DNA from: Oscillatoriales cyanobacterium CG2_30_40_61 | GTDB taxonomy: Bacteria > Cyanobacteriota > Cyanobacteriia > Cyanobacteriales > Microcoleaceae | DNA length: 64,000 nucleotides | Reading direction: 5' to 3' | Assembly: GCA_001873365.1 (NCBI GenBank) | Contig: MNYZ01000099.1 | Coordinates: forward strand, 1 to 64,000 | In this document: positions 54,639-63,843 of the stretch, piece after piece | Position numbering within the stretch: position 1 is the stretch's first letter | How the letters are laid out: each line of letters starts with the position of its first letter | The notes under the pieces: generated by a model | Databases searched by the model: none | What the model saw: the letters and a program-made list of their open reading frames with translations, nothing else | Told to the model about the DNA's origin: nothing | Program-made: the position numbers and the translations under genes

Positions 54639-55838
54639 TCAATGACTGCTAAACAAATCGATCAGTTTTTGGACTTCAATATTAATATTATGATCTTCAG
54701 CTACCTTAGCCGCACCGTGTTTTCCCATGGCGGTTAACTCCTCAAGCGGAGTCGTGAGGGCGGTTTTCAGGGCGAGGGTTAAATCTTCTAAAGATCCGGC
54801 CGGAACTAACCAACCATTTTTCCCGGGTTCAACTAATTCAGGAATACCCGCAATATAGGTACTAATTACCGGACGAGATAGGGCGAATGCTTCCATCAAA
54901 ACCACGGGCAACCCTTCGGCAAAACTGGGTAAAACAAACACCTGGGAGGCTAAAATCTGTTGTTGGACTTGGGTATTGGTAGCCCAGCCCGTAATCTCAA
55001 TATAGTTATTTAATTCTAGGGTATCAATTAATTGTTCAATCTGATTTCTTAGGGAGCCATCACCCACAAAGATCAGTTTACACTTTAAGCCCATGGCTAC
55101 GAGTTGACTAAGGGCTTCAATTAAGATTAAATGACCTTTTTGTTCACTTAAACGACCGACACAAACAAAACGAGGTTCCGAAGGTAAAGGCACAAAACTA
55201 TGATCCAAAAATAGGGGATCAACACCACAATGAACAATATGAATTTTTGACCAATCTTGATAATCACACCAGCGCTGGATCTGACTTTTCCCAAAAGAAC
55301 TAATAGCTACGACAAATTTAGCCCGTTTAATTTTTTCAGGGAGTGCGATCGCTTGGGGTTGATCAAATTCCTCTGGCCCATGGATGGTAAAACTATAGGG
55401 TGGCCCCCCTAGGGCATGACAGAGCAGGGCGACGGTTGTAGAATTAGTCCCAAAATGAACATGAAGATGTTCTATCTTAGCTTCAGATAACCAATGTAAT
55501 AAAACACAGGCTTCAGCCAGATAGACAAAGTGCAGCAGAATACCCCGTTCTGAACCCCAACCCAATTTTAAAGTCAGTCCTACCGCACGCCAAAACCTTT
55601 GGGGATGAGTCAATAAAACTCGGAAGAAATTCCACAATAAACCCCCAATTCCGACATTGAGAATAAACTGAGTTTTTTGATATTCTTCTAAATCCTCTTG
55701 ATCGATCAATTCTGACTCTAAAGACCGAATTGAGAAACGCCGAATCTCTACTCCTTGGGCTTCAATGGCCTTGATTTCACGGCGAATAAAACTATGACTG
55801 ACCTTGGGATATTGATTAACGAGATAAGCGACTTTCAT
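54639..55838 (-). CDS. Glycosyltransferase family 4
   Basis: 399 residues with the GT-B fold. The N-terminal domain (VAYLVNQYPKVSHSFIRREIKAI) binds the acceptor and the C-terminal domain the sugar nucleotide: FVCVGRLSEQKGHLILIEAL, then the catalytic PSFAEGLPVVLMEAFALSRPVI segment. It resembles transferases of colanic-acid/exopolysaccharide pathways. The GT2 gene lies 27 bp upstream on the same strand, so the two are likely co-transcribed. Confidence 0.88.
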   Translation of the reverse strand: MKVAYLVNQYPKVSHSFIRREIKAIEAQGVEIRRFSIRSLESELIDQEDLEEYQKTQFILNVGIGGLLWNFFRVLLTHPQRFWRAVGLTLKLGWGSERGILLHFVYLAEACVLLHWLSEAKIEHLHVHFGTNSTTVALLCHALGGPPYSFTIHGPEEFDQPQAIALPEKIKRAKFVVAISSFGKSQIQRWCDYQDWSKIHIVHCGVDPLFLDHSFVPLPSEPRFVCVGRLSEQKGHLILIEALSQLVAMGLKCKLIFVGDGSLRNQIEQLIDTLELNNYIEITGWATNTQVQQQILASQVFVLPSFAEGLPVVLMEAFALSRPVISTYIAGIPELVEPGKNGWLVPAGSLEDLTLALKTALTTPLEELTAMGKHGAAKVAEDHNINIEVQKLIDLFSSH

Positions 55839-55865
55839 GCTTGTGGATAGCGGGTCTAAAGGGAG

Positions 55866-57068
55866 TTAGGATAACACAATATCCCGTTGGGTTCTGACCC
55901 ATTCCTGTTGAGGTTTTTTAAAGAATCCCAAATACATAGGCAATTTCCAGAGAATATAAAGGGGAATACTCAATAGGGTTTTCAGGGACATGATCGAACG
56001 GCCAAAATTAACCCAGGTGATTAGAATTGCGGTTAATAACATAATTCCTTGAACGCTCAGGCATTGCAAGGGGAAAAGGCTGAGATTGAAGATAGCCATT
56101 AAGACACTGGGAACTAAGACTATTGCCCATAATATGACTAAAAAGGCTAAGGGAGGAACACAGAGGTCTAGGGCCATGATTAGTAAATCTCGGCGTTTGA
56201 GACGAATAGAAGCCGCAAGCAGGCGCGGAACTTGAGTACATAAAGTTTTTAAGTGTCCGTGTTCCCAGCGAGTTCTTTGGGTTTTAGCCACTTGTTCTTG
56301 GGCGGGTAAAACCCCAATAACTTTAGCCTCTTGACAAAATATGGGGGAGGCTCCCAATAGGGCTAAATCAATCCCAAGCTGCATATCTTCCACGATATTA
56401 GCACTGGCTAGGGAAACTTTACTAATCATTGACCAGGGAAAGGCCATGCCCGTGCCGGTGAGAACACAGGGACACCCTAATTGAGCGATTCCTTGAGGAC
56501 GAACTGAGTTTTTGACTAAAAAGGCAAAGGCAGAAATGGAATCTTTGGGAGTCGGATTTTGGGGGGTTGCCATTAAATAAGTCGATTGTACGGGTCGCCG
56601 TTTACTCATCGCCTTTTGAGCAATTTTAGAGATAGTACCGGGTTCAATGTGACAATCGGCATCAATCATGACCACAACATCGGGGGGATTTTCAGCTAAA
56701 AACTTTAAACCATAATCCAAGGCGTAGCCCTTACCACGATGTACTAAATCATGGCGTTCTAAAACCGTTGTTCCTAATTGCCGGGCAATATCGGCCGTTT
56801 CATCGGTGCAGTTATCGGCAATCACGACAATACTTTTTCTAACATTAATTTGGGGTAAAATAGTATTTAAGGTAGCTCCGATTCCTGATGCTTCGTTGTG
56901 GGCTGGAATTAACACAGCAATCTTAGGATCAATCCCCGCCACTTTCTGATCTGAGGGGGGCTTTTTAATTAATGCTGCCAGACATTCGGTAAAAAACACT
57001 GAAACTGGGATAGCCAAAGCTAGGGAAATCAGCGTTAGTCCTGCGGTAAGTATCATTGCTAAAATCAT
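55866..57068 (-). CDS. Glycosyltransferase family 2, membrane-bound
   Basis: 400 residues. An N-terminal helix (about 4-30), a GT-A catalytic domain (about 48-260) with VLIPAHNEASGIGATL, MIDADCHIEPG (DxD-type) and QRTRWEHGH (QxxRW), and C-terminal helices (about 290-345). This is a processive-type GT2 of the BcsA/exopolysaccharide group. The promoter probably lies in the 318-bp gap shared with the divergent export gene. Confidence 0.88.
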   Translation of the reverse strand: MILAMILTAGLTLISLALAIPVSVFFTECLAALIKKPPSDQKVAGIDPKIAVLIPAHNEASGIGATLNTILPQINVRKSIVVIADNCTDETADIARQLGTTVLERHDLVHRGKGYALDYGLKFLAENPPDVVVMIDADCHIEPGTISKIAQKAMSKRRPVQSTYLMATPQNPTPKDSISAFAFLVKNSVRPQGIAQLGCPCVLTGTGMAFPWSMISKVSLASANIVEDMQLGIDLALLGASPIFCQEAKVIGVLPAQEQVAKTQRTRWEHGHLKTLCTQVPRLLAASIRLKRRDLLIMALDLCVPPLAFLVILWAIVLVPSVLMAIFNLSLFPLQCLSVQGIMLLTAILITWVNFGRSIMSLKTLLSIPLYILWKLPMYLGFFKKPQQEWVRTQRDIVLS

Positions 57069-57386
57069 ATCTAAAACTTGAGGTAGAGATCTTAAAAGCC
57101 TATCCTATCTTCTGCACCTCGGAAACTTAAAGGCTAAATGTTCCCTTTTGACAATAGCTTTACTAAATATTTACAATTTTTCTGAATAAGGAGAGTTATT
57201 CTATTTTCTGGATCTTCAATTGTTGAGAATTGTTAGTTAGAATACAAGAATCCAGGCTTCCAGAATGCCCATATACTAGGTTAACCAGAGCAGATCAAGA
57301 CCAGAGCCAAAAACTCTGAAAAATAACTAGAAGTAATATGATTGGGTTTAAGTCCCTTCTATTTAGAATTAGCGTTTAATAATTAT

Positions 57387-58835
57387 ATGTTCGTTCGCTG
57401 TGTTTGCTTCGCCCTAACTCCCCTAATTTTAGTTTTAGGAGTTCCCCCGATCTCTGCGTTGCCCCTACAAGCCCAACCTACCCGTTTAATTAATCCTTTG
57501 CCGCCTAAACAACAACCCGTTGCAGAAAATCCAGTTCGAGATTTTCCCTATCTTTTAGGAGTGGGCGATCGGATTCGGGTGGATGTTTTTGGGGTAGAAC
57601 GATATGGGGGTGAACAATCGGTTCTCGCCGATGGCACGATTAGTCTTCAAGGGATTGGGCCTTTAGCCGTTGTGGGTTTAACCCTGGTGGAAACTCAAAA
57701 ATTGATTACTAAACTCTATTCCTCTATCCTGCGACAACCGATCGTCACGGTTAATTTAACCGCATCTCGTCCCGTACAGATTGCGATCGCGGGTGAAGTC
57801 TATCGTCCGGGTTCCTATAATTTAGCCGGAGATCAACAATTTGCTCGACTGACCCAGGCGATTAAAATAGCTGGAGGTCTAACTCAAGCGGCGGATTTAA
57901 GTTTAGTGCAACTGCGACGGGCGACTCCGCAACAACCGATTGTGACTTTGAATTTAGCGGAGTTATTAGAGCAGGGAAACCTGATGCAAGATCCGATTCT
58001 CAGGGACGGGGATAGTATTTTTGTTCCGACCATGACGGGTTTTAACTCCGAACAAATGCGCCAAATCGCTTCTTCTAGTTTGGCTGCGCCGCCGAGTCAA
58101 TCGATTCAGGTGGTGATTGTCGGGGCTGTATTTCGTCCGGGGGCTTATTCCCTAAGTCAACAAGGGGGTGGAACCAATACGGGCACTGGTAACACCGCAG
58201 TAGCCGTCACAACCAATTTACCAACTATTACCCGGGCATTACAAACGGCTGGGGGGATTACCAATGTGGCCGATATTCGTAATATTGAAGTCCAGAGGAT
58301 CACCAGAACTGGGGTACAAACCACAACCATCAATCTTTGGGAATTGTTGCAGTCGGGAGATATCAACCAAGATGTCTTTTTACAGGAGGGAGATACGATC
58401 ATTGTCCCCACGGCTAAGGATATTGCTGCGACTGACTTACAGGAAATTGCTTCCGCCAGCTTTTCTCCATCAACAATCACGGTAAATGTGGTTGGGGAAG
58501 TTAAAAGTCCTGGTTTGATTCAAATTCCCCCTAATCGTCCTTTAAATCAAGCTTTATTATCGGCGGGGGGATTTGAGAACACCCGAGCTAATAAGAGGTC
58601 TGTTGAATTAATTCGTCTTAACCCCAATGGTTCGGTAACTAGAAGAACTATTGATGTGGATTTTGAATTAGGAAATGCCCAGGAGAATAATCCCGTATTA
58701 CAAAATAATGATGTGATTATTGTCCGTCGATCTTTGGTAACTAGACTGGGTGATGGTGGTTCTTCATTGTTACAGCCGATTCAGAACGTCTTTACCTTTT
58801 ATCGGTTATTTGAAATTTTCATCCCGACTAAGTAA
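57387..58835 (+). CDS. Polysaccharide export protein (Wza/SLBB type)
   Basis: 482 residues from the ATG at 57387. A signal peptide (FVRCVCFALTPLILVLGV) directs it to the periplasm or outer membrane. The poly_export domain contains LGVGDRIRVDVFGVERYGGEQSVLADGTI-type residues at about 53-125, followed by three SLBB domains (for example VQIAIAGEVYRPGSYNLAG, VVIVGAVFRPGAYSLSQ and ITVNVVGEVKSPGLIQI). It forms the outer-membrane channel for exopolysaccharide. The Wzc-like kinase follows 197 bp downstream on the same strand. Confidence 0.92.
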   Translation: MFVRCVCFALTPLILVLGVPPISALPLQAQPTRLINPLPPKQQPVAENPVRDFPYLLGVGDRIRVDVFGVERYGGEQSVLADGTISLQGIGPLAVVGLTLVETQKLITKLYSSILRQPIVTVNLTASRPVQIAIAGEVYRPGSYNLAGDQQFARLTQAIKIAGGLTQAADLSLVQLRRATPQQPIVTLNLAELLEQGNLMQDPILRDGDSIFVPTMTGFNSEQMRQIASSSLAAPPSQSIQVVIVGAVFRPGAYSLSQQGGGTNTGTGNTAVAVTTNLPTITRALQTAGGITNVADIRNIEVQRITRTGVQTTTINLWELLQSGDINQDVFLQEGDTIIVPTAKDIAATDLQEIASASFSPSTITVNVVGEVKSPGLIQIPPNRPLNQALLSAGGFENTRANKRSVELIRLNPNGSVTRRTIDVDFELGNAQENNPVLQNNDVIIVRRSLVTRLGDGGSSLLQPIQNVFTFYRLFEIFIPTK

Positions 58836-59032
58836 AGTTATCAGTAAAAACCCTGAGTAATTCCTAAAGGCGTTCTGAAAATGAACTATAATTCCCAAAA
58901 GTTTTATCCATTGATTATTCTTGATTAAATTGTCTAAGTTATGTCAAATGATTTTAAAGGTGGAGAAAAAACTCCAGCCCGGGTTGACCACACCGATTAA
59001 GTAACTTTATATAACAAGGGTATTAAATCACT

Positions 59033-61321
59033 ATGCAGCAAGAAATAGCAGTTCTTGAAGATCAACAACCCCTAGGGGAAACAAAAACTAGACGTCCGGG
59101 TATTCGTCCCTTACTGCGAACCTTAAAACGCAAGGTGTTTTTGATTATTGGGGTAGCAGGGATTACTACTTTTTCGGGATTACCTTTTATTAAAGCACAG
59201 TTACCCTCGGTTTATAAAGGCAACTTTCAACTGTTAGTTGAACCTATTACCAGTGAACAAAAACTATCAGACCCTTTAACCTTTACTCGTTCTGATGGAC
59301 AAGTCAGTGATAAATTTTTTACCTTAGATTATCCGACTCAAATTCTGATTTTAACCAGTCCTGAAGTTTTAAATAATATTGCTAAACAAGTCCAGACTCG
59401 TTATCCTAAAATAACGGCGGAAACTTTAGCAGATAAATTAAAATTAGGCCGGGTATCCAATGGTAAAAGCCCCCTGGATAAAACTAAAATTTTAGAAGTT
59501 CTCTATAAGGGAGAAGACCAAAAAGAAATCCTATTTGTTTTAGAGAAAACCAAAGAAAAATATTTAAAATACAGTTTGGATGAGCGCAAATCTCGGATTA
59601 GTCAAGGGGTGAAATTTATTGATGAACAACTGCCTTTATTGCAAACAAGAGTCGATGACTATCGAGGTAGATTAGAAAAAATTCAACAGGAGTATGAATT
59701 ATTAGAGCCGACCCAAGGCGGTCAGGCTTTATATGAACAAATTCGGACTTTACAAAATCAGAGTCAAGAAACCGAAAGGCAACTGCAAGAACAGAAAGTT
59801 TTATATCAACATCTTCAAGAACAATTATCACTGAATCCCGATGAAGCCGTCGCCGCTTCTGCCTTAAGTGAAAGTCCATTTCGTAAACAAATATTAGATA
59901 GTTTGATGGCAGTTGAAACTCAAATTGCAGTTCAATCAGCTACTTTTAATTCTAATAGTCCAGAACTTCAACAATTAAAAGAACAACAGGTTAATTTATC
60001 ACGATTATTAGAAGCAGAAAATAAAAAAGTTCTGGGAGAAAAAGCCTCACAATTAGAAAATAATTCTTCGGTCATGGCTTTTCAAACCTCAATTCGTCAA
60101 AGTTTAATTGTACAACTGGTAAATACGAATAGTCTAATGAAATCCTTAGAGGTTAGGCTACAAGGGTTAAATAATGCACTGAATACTTTAAATCAACAAG
60201 CCCACATATTTCCCAGTGTCGTTCGTCAATATACTGAAATTCAACAACAACTTGATTTAACTAATAAACGATTGAATTTATTTTTAGACGAGCGAGAAAA
60301 ATTACGCATTGAAGCGGCTCAAAATAACGTTCCTTGGGAGGTTATTTCTCAACCTAGTATTCTCTTGAATGCCAAAGGAAAACCGGTTTCTTCTGAAGCT
60401 GAGGGGCCGATGAAAAAGCTGATTATGGTGGTGGGGGCGGGTCTGGCTTTGGGTGTTTTATTATCACTTTTGTTAGAAAGATTCCGCAATATTTTTTATA
60501 CCCGGGAGGATTTAGAAGATCTGATTCAATTTCCGGTTTTAGGGGAGATTCCTCGCCATAATAATTTTGCTGTTTCTGTTGATCTCAGAAGTCCAAAATT
60601 GGCAAAATCCAACCGCCGAATGTTGGAAAAAATGGCTCAGTTTTTGGGTGCTTTTGATCAAGTTTATGCTAATGTTAGATTTTTATATGCTGATTCTTTA
60701 ATTCGTTCGATTGCCATTTGTTCAGCCGAATCTAAGGATGGAAAATCAACTATTGCGTTACATTTAGCTCAAACTATTGCGAATATGGGCCAGCGGGTTT
60801 TGTTAGTAGATGCTAATTTACGTTATCCCCAACTGCATACGGTTTTAGGAGTATCTAATCAAAAGGGACTTAGTGATTTATTAATGCAAAAAAGCACACC
60901 GAGTTCTGTGATTCAAAGAACACCTTTAGCAGAAACTCTATTTGTTTTAACAGCCGGAGTTCCCTACGCTAATACCTTTAAATTATTGGGTTCAGAACAA
61001 ATGCAAAAAGTGATTGAAACCCTGCAAGATAGTTATGATTTAGTGATTTATGACACTCCAGAATTACATGAATATACCGATACTATATTTTTAGCAGAAC
61101 ATTTGGATGGTTTGATTTTAGTCGCCACCGTCCATAAGACTCATAAAACAGTTTTTCAGCAAACTTTAGATCAACTGAATACTTATCGAATGCCTTGTAT
61201 TGGCTTAATTGTTAATCATATTCAGCTTAATTCTTCTATCACCTATCCCTTTTACCTAACACCATCTTTAGTTAACTTAGAACCAAAATATGAACAGGAA
61301 ACAGTAATCAGTAATCAGTAA
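59033..61321 (+). CDS. Wzc-like polysaccharide co-polymerase and tyrosine kinase
   Basis: 762 residues. Two membrane helices (about 30-55 and 460-480) bracket a periplasmic coiled-coil domain, the Wzz-type chain-length region. The C-terminal BY-kinase domain has a Walker A-like SAESKDGKST (about 567-576), Walker A' VLLVDANLRYPQ and Walker B-like DLVIYDTPE. The C-terminal tail has only three scattered tyrosines instead of the usual dense cluster. The last residues (VISNQ) and stop are repeat-encoded. Works with the Wza-like channel upstream. Confidence 0.9.
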   Translation: MQQEIAVLEDQQPLGETKTRRPGIRPLLRTLKRKVFLIIGVAGITTFSGLPFIKAQLPSVYKGNFQLLVEPITSEQKLSDPLTFTRSDGQVSDKFFTLDYPTQILILTSPEVLNNIAKQVQTRYPKITAETLADKLKLGRVSNGKSPLDKTKILEVLYKGEDQKEILFVLEKTKEKYLKYSLDERKSRISQGVKFIDEQLPLLQTRVDDYRGRLEKIQQEYELLEPTQGGQALYEQIRTLQNQSQETERQLQEQKVLYQHLQEQLSLNPDEAVAASALSESPFRKQILDSLMAVETQIAVQSATFNSNSPELQQLKEQQVNLSRLLEAENKKVLGEKASQLENNSSVMAFQTSIRQSLIVQLVNTNSLMKSLEVRLQGLNNALNTLNQQAHIFPSVVRQYTEIQQQLDLTNKRLNLFLDEREKLRIEAAQNNVPWEVISQPSILLNAKGKPVSSEAEGPMKKLIMVVGAGLALGVLLSLLLERFRNIFYTREDLEDLIQFPVLGEIPRHNNFAVSVDLRSPKLAKSNRRMLEKMAQFLGAFDQVYANVRFLYADSLIRSIAICSAESKDGKSTIALHLAQTIANMGQRVLLVDANLRYPQLHTVLGVSNQKGLSDLLMQKSTPSSVIQRTPLAETLFVLTAGVPYANTFKLLGSEQMQKVIETLQDSYDLVIYDTPELHEYTDTIFLAEHLDGLILVATVHKTHKTVFQQTLDQLNTYRMPCIGLIVNHIQLNSSITYPFYLTPSLVNLEPKYEQETVISNQ

Positions 61322-61483
61322 TAGGTAATGGGTAATAGGTAATAGGTAATAGGTAATAGGTAATGGGTAATGGGTAATGGGGAAAATTACCGCTTTCGCG
61401 GTAATGACAGCCGATAGGTAGTCCTAACAGCCCTGGCGCGGTTGCTATCAACTGATAACTGATAACTGTTGACTGATAACTGA
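61305..61483. repeat. STRR arrays between convergent wzc-like gene and argJ
   Basis: Plus-strand heptamers run as ATCAGTA, then TAATAGG (several), then TAATGGG. A perfect 8-bp hairpin ATTACCGC/GCGGTAAT with loop TTTC (61386-61405) follows, then TGATAAC heptamers up to the argJ stop codon. The array begins inside the wzc-like gene. Confidence 0.85.
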
Positions 61484-62725
61484 TTAAGTGGTGTATTCCG
61501 CGTTAATTTTTACATAGTCATAACTTAAATCGCATCCCCAGGCTTTGCCCACGCCGGAGCCGTTGCCGATTTTAACGGAAATTAATACCGTATCTTCTTT
61601 GAGATATGCTCCTATTTTAGCTTGCTTTAAATACTCATTCGCTGCATTGCGATCAAAAGCTAGGGGTTGACCCTGCTGCATTAAAACAAAATCCCCTAAT
61701 TTGATTTCTAAATCATTTTGGTCAAAATGGACTCCCGCCCGTCCCGCCGCCGCGGCAATTCTTCCCCAGTTGGGATCATCACCAAAAATGGCGGACTTCA
61801 CCAAAGACGAACCGACAATGGTTTTAGCCACTTTACAAGCCGAGGCTTCATCCTGGGCCCCGGAAACTTGAACTTCAATTAAACAGGTGGCTCCTTCTCC
61901 ATCTCGCGCGATCGCCTTGGCCAAATATTCACAAACGGCTGTTAACATCCCTTCTAATTTTTCCGCTTCTGGCCCCATACCCGTAATTGCCGGAGTCCGG
62001 GACGCACCATTGGCTAAGGCAATTAAACAATCATTGGTACTGGTATCACCATCAACAGTAACTTGGTTAAAACTCCGGTTAGCCACACGGCTTAACATTT
62101 CTTGCCAGAGGGGAGGGGAAACCACCGCATCGCAGGTGACAAAAGCTAACATCGTCGCCATATTGGGGTGAATCATCCCCGACCCTTTACAAATTCCCCC
62201 GACTCTCACGGGGCGATCGCCAAACATGGTTTCTAAGGCAATGGTTTTCGGGACTAAATCCGTGGTCATAATTGCTTTGGCTACAGCCGCGTTACCATTC
62301 TCTGACAATTCCTCGACTAACTTGGGAATTCCTGCCTTGAGGATATCCATTTTAATCCGTTGACCGATAACTCCGGTAGAAGCTAGTAAAATCGATTCCG
62401 GTGCAATATTTAAGACTTGAGCCAGAGCTTGGGCCGAGTCTACCGCATCTGTCCAACCGGCTGCTCCGGTGGCGGCATTAGCTTGCCCTGAATTACATAA
62501 AATGGCTTTGGCGCTGGGTTTGGTTTGGAGTTGTTGACGACAATAATCAACACAGGCGGCTCTAACTTGACTGGTGGTAAATACTCCGGCTGCGATCGCA
62601 TCTACATCGGAGACAATTAAGGCTAAATCCGGTAATCCCGATGCTTTCAACCCGGCCGTAATTCCCGATGCCCGATACCCTCTAGGGGCAGTCACCCCAC
62701 CCTCAATCACTGTCCAATCTGTCAT
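61484..62725 (-). CDS. argJ: Bifunctional glutamate N-acetyltransferase / amino-acid acetyltransferase
   Basis: ArgJ transfers acetyl from N-acetylornithine to glutamate (and from acetyl-CoA in bifunctional forms), completing the cyclic arginine pathway. From the ATG at 62725 it is 413 residues; GGGGA lies upstream, and the longer ORF start adds 11 unlikely residues. The autocleavage site is intact: HPNMATMLAF, with nucleophile Thr191. GGVTAPRGYRASGI, GVFTTSQV and the C-terminal GCDLSYDYVKINAEYTT are family features. The stop codon abuts heptamer repeats. Confidence 0.96.
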   Translation of the reverse strand: MTDWTVIEGGVTAPRGYRASGITAGLKASGLPDLALIVSDVDAIAAGVFTTSQVRAACVDYCRQQLQTKPSAKAILCNSGQANAATGAAGWTDAVDSAQALAQVLNIAPESILLASTGVIGQRIKMDILKAGIPKLVEELSENGNAAVAKAIMTTDLVPKTIALETMFGDRPVRVGGICKGSGMIHPNMATMLAFVTCDAVVSPPLWQEMLSRVANRSFNQVTVDGDTSTNDCLIALANGASRTPAITGMGPEAEKLEGMLTAVCEYLAKAIARDGEGATCLIEVQVSGAQDEASACKVAKTIVGSSLVKSAIFGDDPNWGRIAAAAGRAGVHFDQNDLEIKLGDFVLMQQGQPLAFDRNAANEYLKQAKIGAYLKEDTVLISVKIGNGSGVGKAWGCDLSYDYVKINAEYTT

Positions 62726-62866
62726 GATTTCCCCTTGTGTTTGCACTATTACTGACAAGGGATTATATCAAGACCTCAACCATAAAAATATCCCCACTTG
62801 CGATCTTGAAAGCGGGGGCATTGATTAATTGATGGTGAATTTACAGTTATCTGATTGACAACTCAA

Positions 62867-63058
62867 TTAACTCATGGATGAGCCACTGCGGTCATAGCTG
62901 CTCGCGCTGTCTGTCGGTTTACCTTGAATTGTTGTCCGATAATCTCCGGGTTCAATGCCGACTTCATCAGCGATGCGGTTGAGGAGGGATTGTTGACGGT
63001 TTTTGATCGCTTGATGATGACGCATCATTAACGCCCGAGCTTGATTTTGAGTATCCAT
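62867..63058 (-). CDS. Small tandem paralogue 3
   Basis: 63 residues, third and most downstream of three paralogues. The shared core is TQNQARALMMRHH, then IKNRQQSLLNR, EPGD, TIQGKP and a C-terminal YDR. This copy has one extra residue in GDYRTTIQG. A CAGGAG leader element lies about 10 bases upstream, as for the others. Hydrophilic, with no signal peptide. Family not recognised; function unknown. Confidence 0.75.
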   Translation of the reverse strand: MDTQNQARALMMRHHQAIKNRQQSLLNRIADEVGIEPGDYRTTIQGKPTDSASSYDRSGSSMS

Positions 63059-63121
63059 AATTGGTCTCTCCTGTGTTTAAAATTGAATGTTTTTTTGAGC
63101 TTAATATTGTATTTAACTCGC

Positions 63122-63310
63122 CTAAATCATCCCGTTGCCACGGTCATAGTTGCTAACAGAATTGGCACTGGGTTTACCTTGAATGGTTGAGATATCACCG
63201 GGTTCCGTACCCACTTCGTCAGAAACCCGATTTAACATGGATTGTTGACGATTTTTAATCACTTGATGATGACGCATCATTAAAGCCCGAGCTTGATTTT
63301 GAGTATTCAT
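63122..63310 (-). CDS. Small tandem paralogue 2
   Basis: 62 residues, the middle copy. It shares TQNQARALMMRHH, IKNRQQSMLNR, DEVGTEPGDISTIQGKP and SNYDR with its neighbours, and differs mainly in the last five residues (GNGMI). The upstream sequence CACAGGAG is shared with paralogue 3. The spacing of about 60-90 bp is short, so one transcript for all three is likely. Confidence 0.77.
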   Translation of the reverse strand: MNTQNQARALMMRHHQVIKNRQQSMLNRVSDEVGTEPGDISTIQGKPSANSVSNYDRGNGMI

Positions 63311-63401
63311 AATTTGTTTCTCCTGTGTTTAAGATTGAAAGGTTTTTGAACTAAAATTTGCTTAACTAAAATATTAAGAAAGATTGCAATTATTAATCTT
63401 C

Positions 63402-63593
63402 CTAACTCATGGCGGCGTTACTGCGGTCATAGCTGCTCGCAGAATGGGCGCTAGGTTTGCCTTGAATCGTCGATATATCGCCAGGTTCTACACCAACTTG
63501 ATCGGAAACCCGGTTAAGTAAGGACTGTTGACGATTTTTGATGGTGTGGTGATGACGCATCATTAACGCCCGAGCTTGATCTTGAGTACCCAT
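63402..63593 (-). CDS. Small tandem paralogue 1
   Basis: 63 residues, the promoter-proximal copy. The core is TQDQARALMMRHHHTIKN, then QVGVEPGDISTIQGKP and SSYDR. CAGGAG precedes the start. The leader contains a 6-bp hairpin (AGCCTA/TAGGCT at about 63618-63637) and an inverted repeat at 63661-63674 that could control the whole set. Positively charged N-terminal half, Ser-rich C-terminus; no membrane segment. Confidence 0.77.
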   Translation of the reverse strand: MGTQDQARALMMRHHHTIKNRQQSLLNRVSDQVGVEPGDISTIQGKPSAHSASSYDRSNAAMS

Positions 63594-63660
63594 AAGTTTG
63601 TTCTCCTGAATGAATAGCCTAAAAAGTAATAGGCTGTTTTTGTCTTCAATTTCTAATATA

Positions 63661-63674
63661 ACAGAACATTCTGT
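63661..63674. promoter_or_regulatory. ACAGAA-CA-TTCTGT inverted repeat upstream of the small paralogues
   Basis: A 6+6 bp inverted repeat with a 2-bp spacer. On the minus strand it lies directly before TATATT, a possible -10 box, so a regulator bound here would occlude the promoter. It resembles a LexA-type half-site geometry but does not match the known cyanobacterial box closely. Confidence 0.4.
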
Positions 63675-63843
63675 AGTCTATTTTACAAAATGCCCTAAAT
63701 TAACAAATCTTTACATTTTTTTTAGAATCCATAGAGTTGGAATCAGGCTAATTTGCGGATGTAACCCCATGATTAGGGGCAATTTAGAGAAAAAGCAGGC
63801 AGTGTGTAAATGAGGGTATATTTAGGACGGTGATTAGCTCTGA

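Noticed and set aside
61320-61385. Regular repeats as a possible CRISPR array
   Set aside because: The units are 7 bp with no unique spacers. Neither these nor the other arrays have CRISPR geometry, and no cas genes are present.
62867-63593. Tandem small ORFs as RiPP precursors modified by a radical SAM enzyme
   Set aside because: The adjacent radical SAM gene is recognisably hpnH. The variable C-termini are only a few residues long, contain no Cys or Thr core, and no RiPP export or protease gene is adjacent.
63610-63813. Plus-strand ORF of 67 residues
   Set aside because: It lies in the promoter/leader region of the minus-strand small genes and has no start signal or conserved feature.
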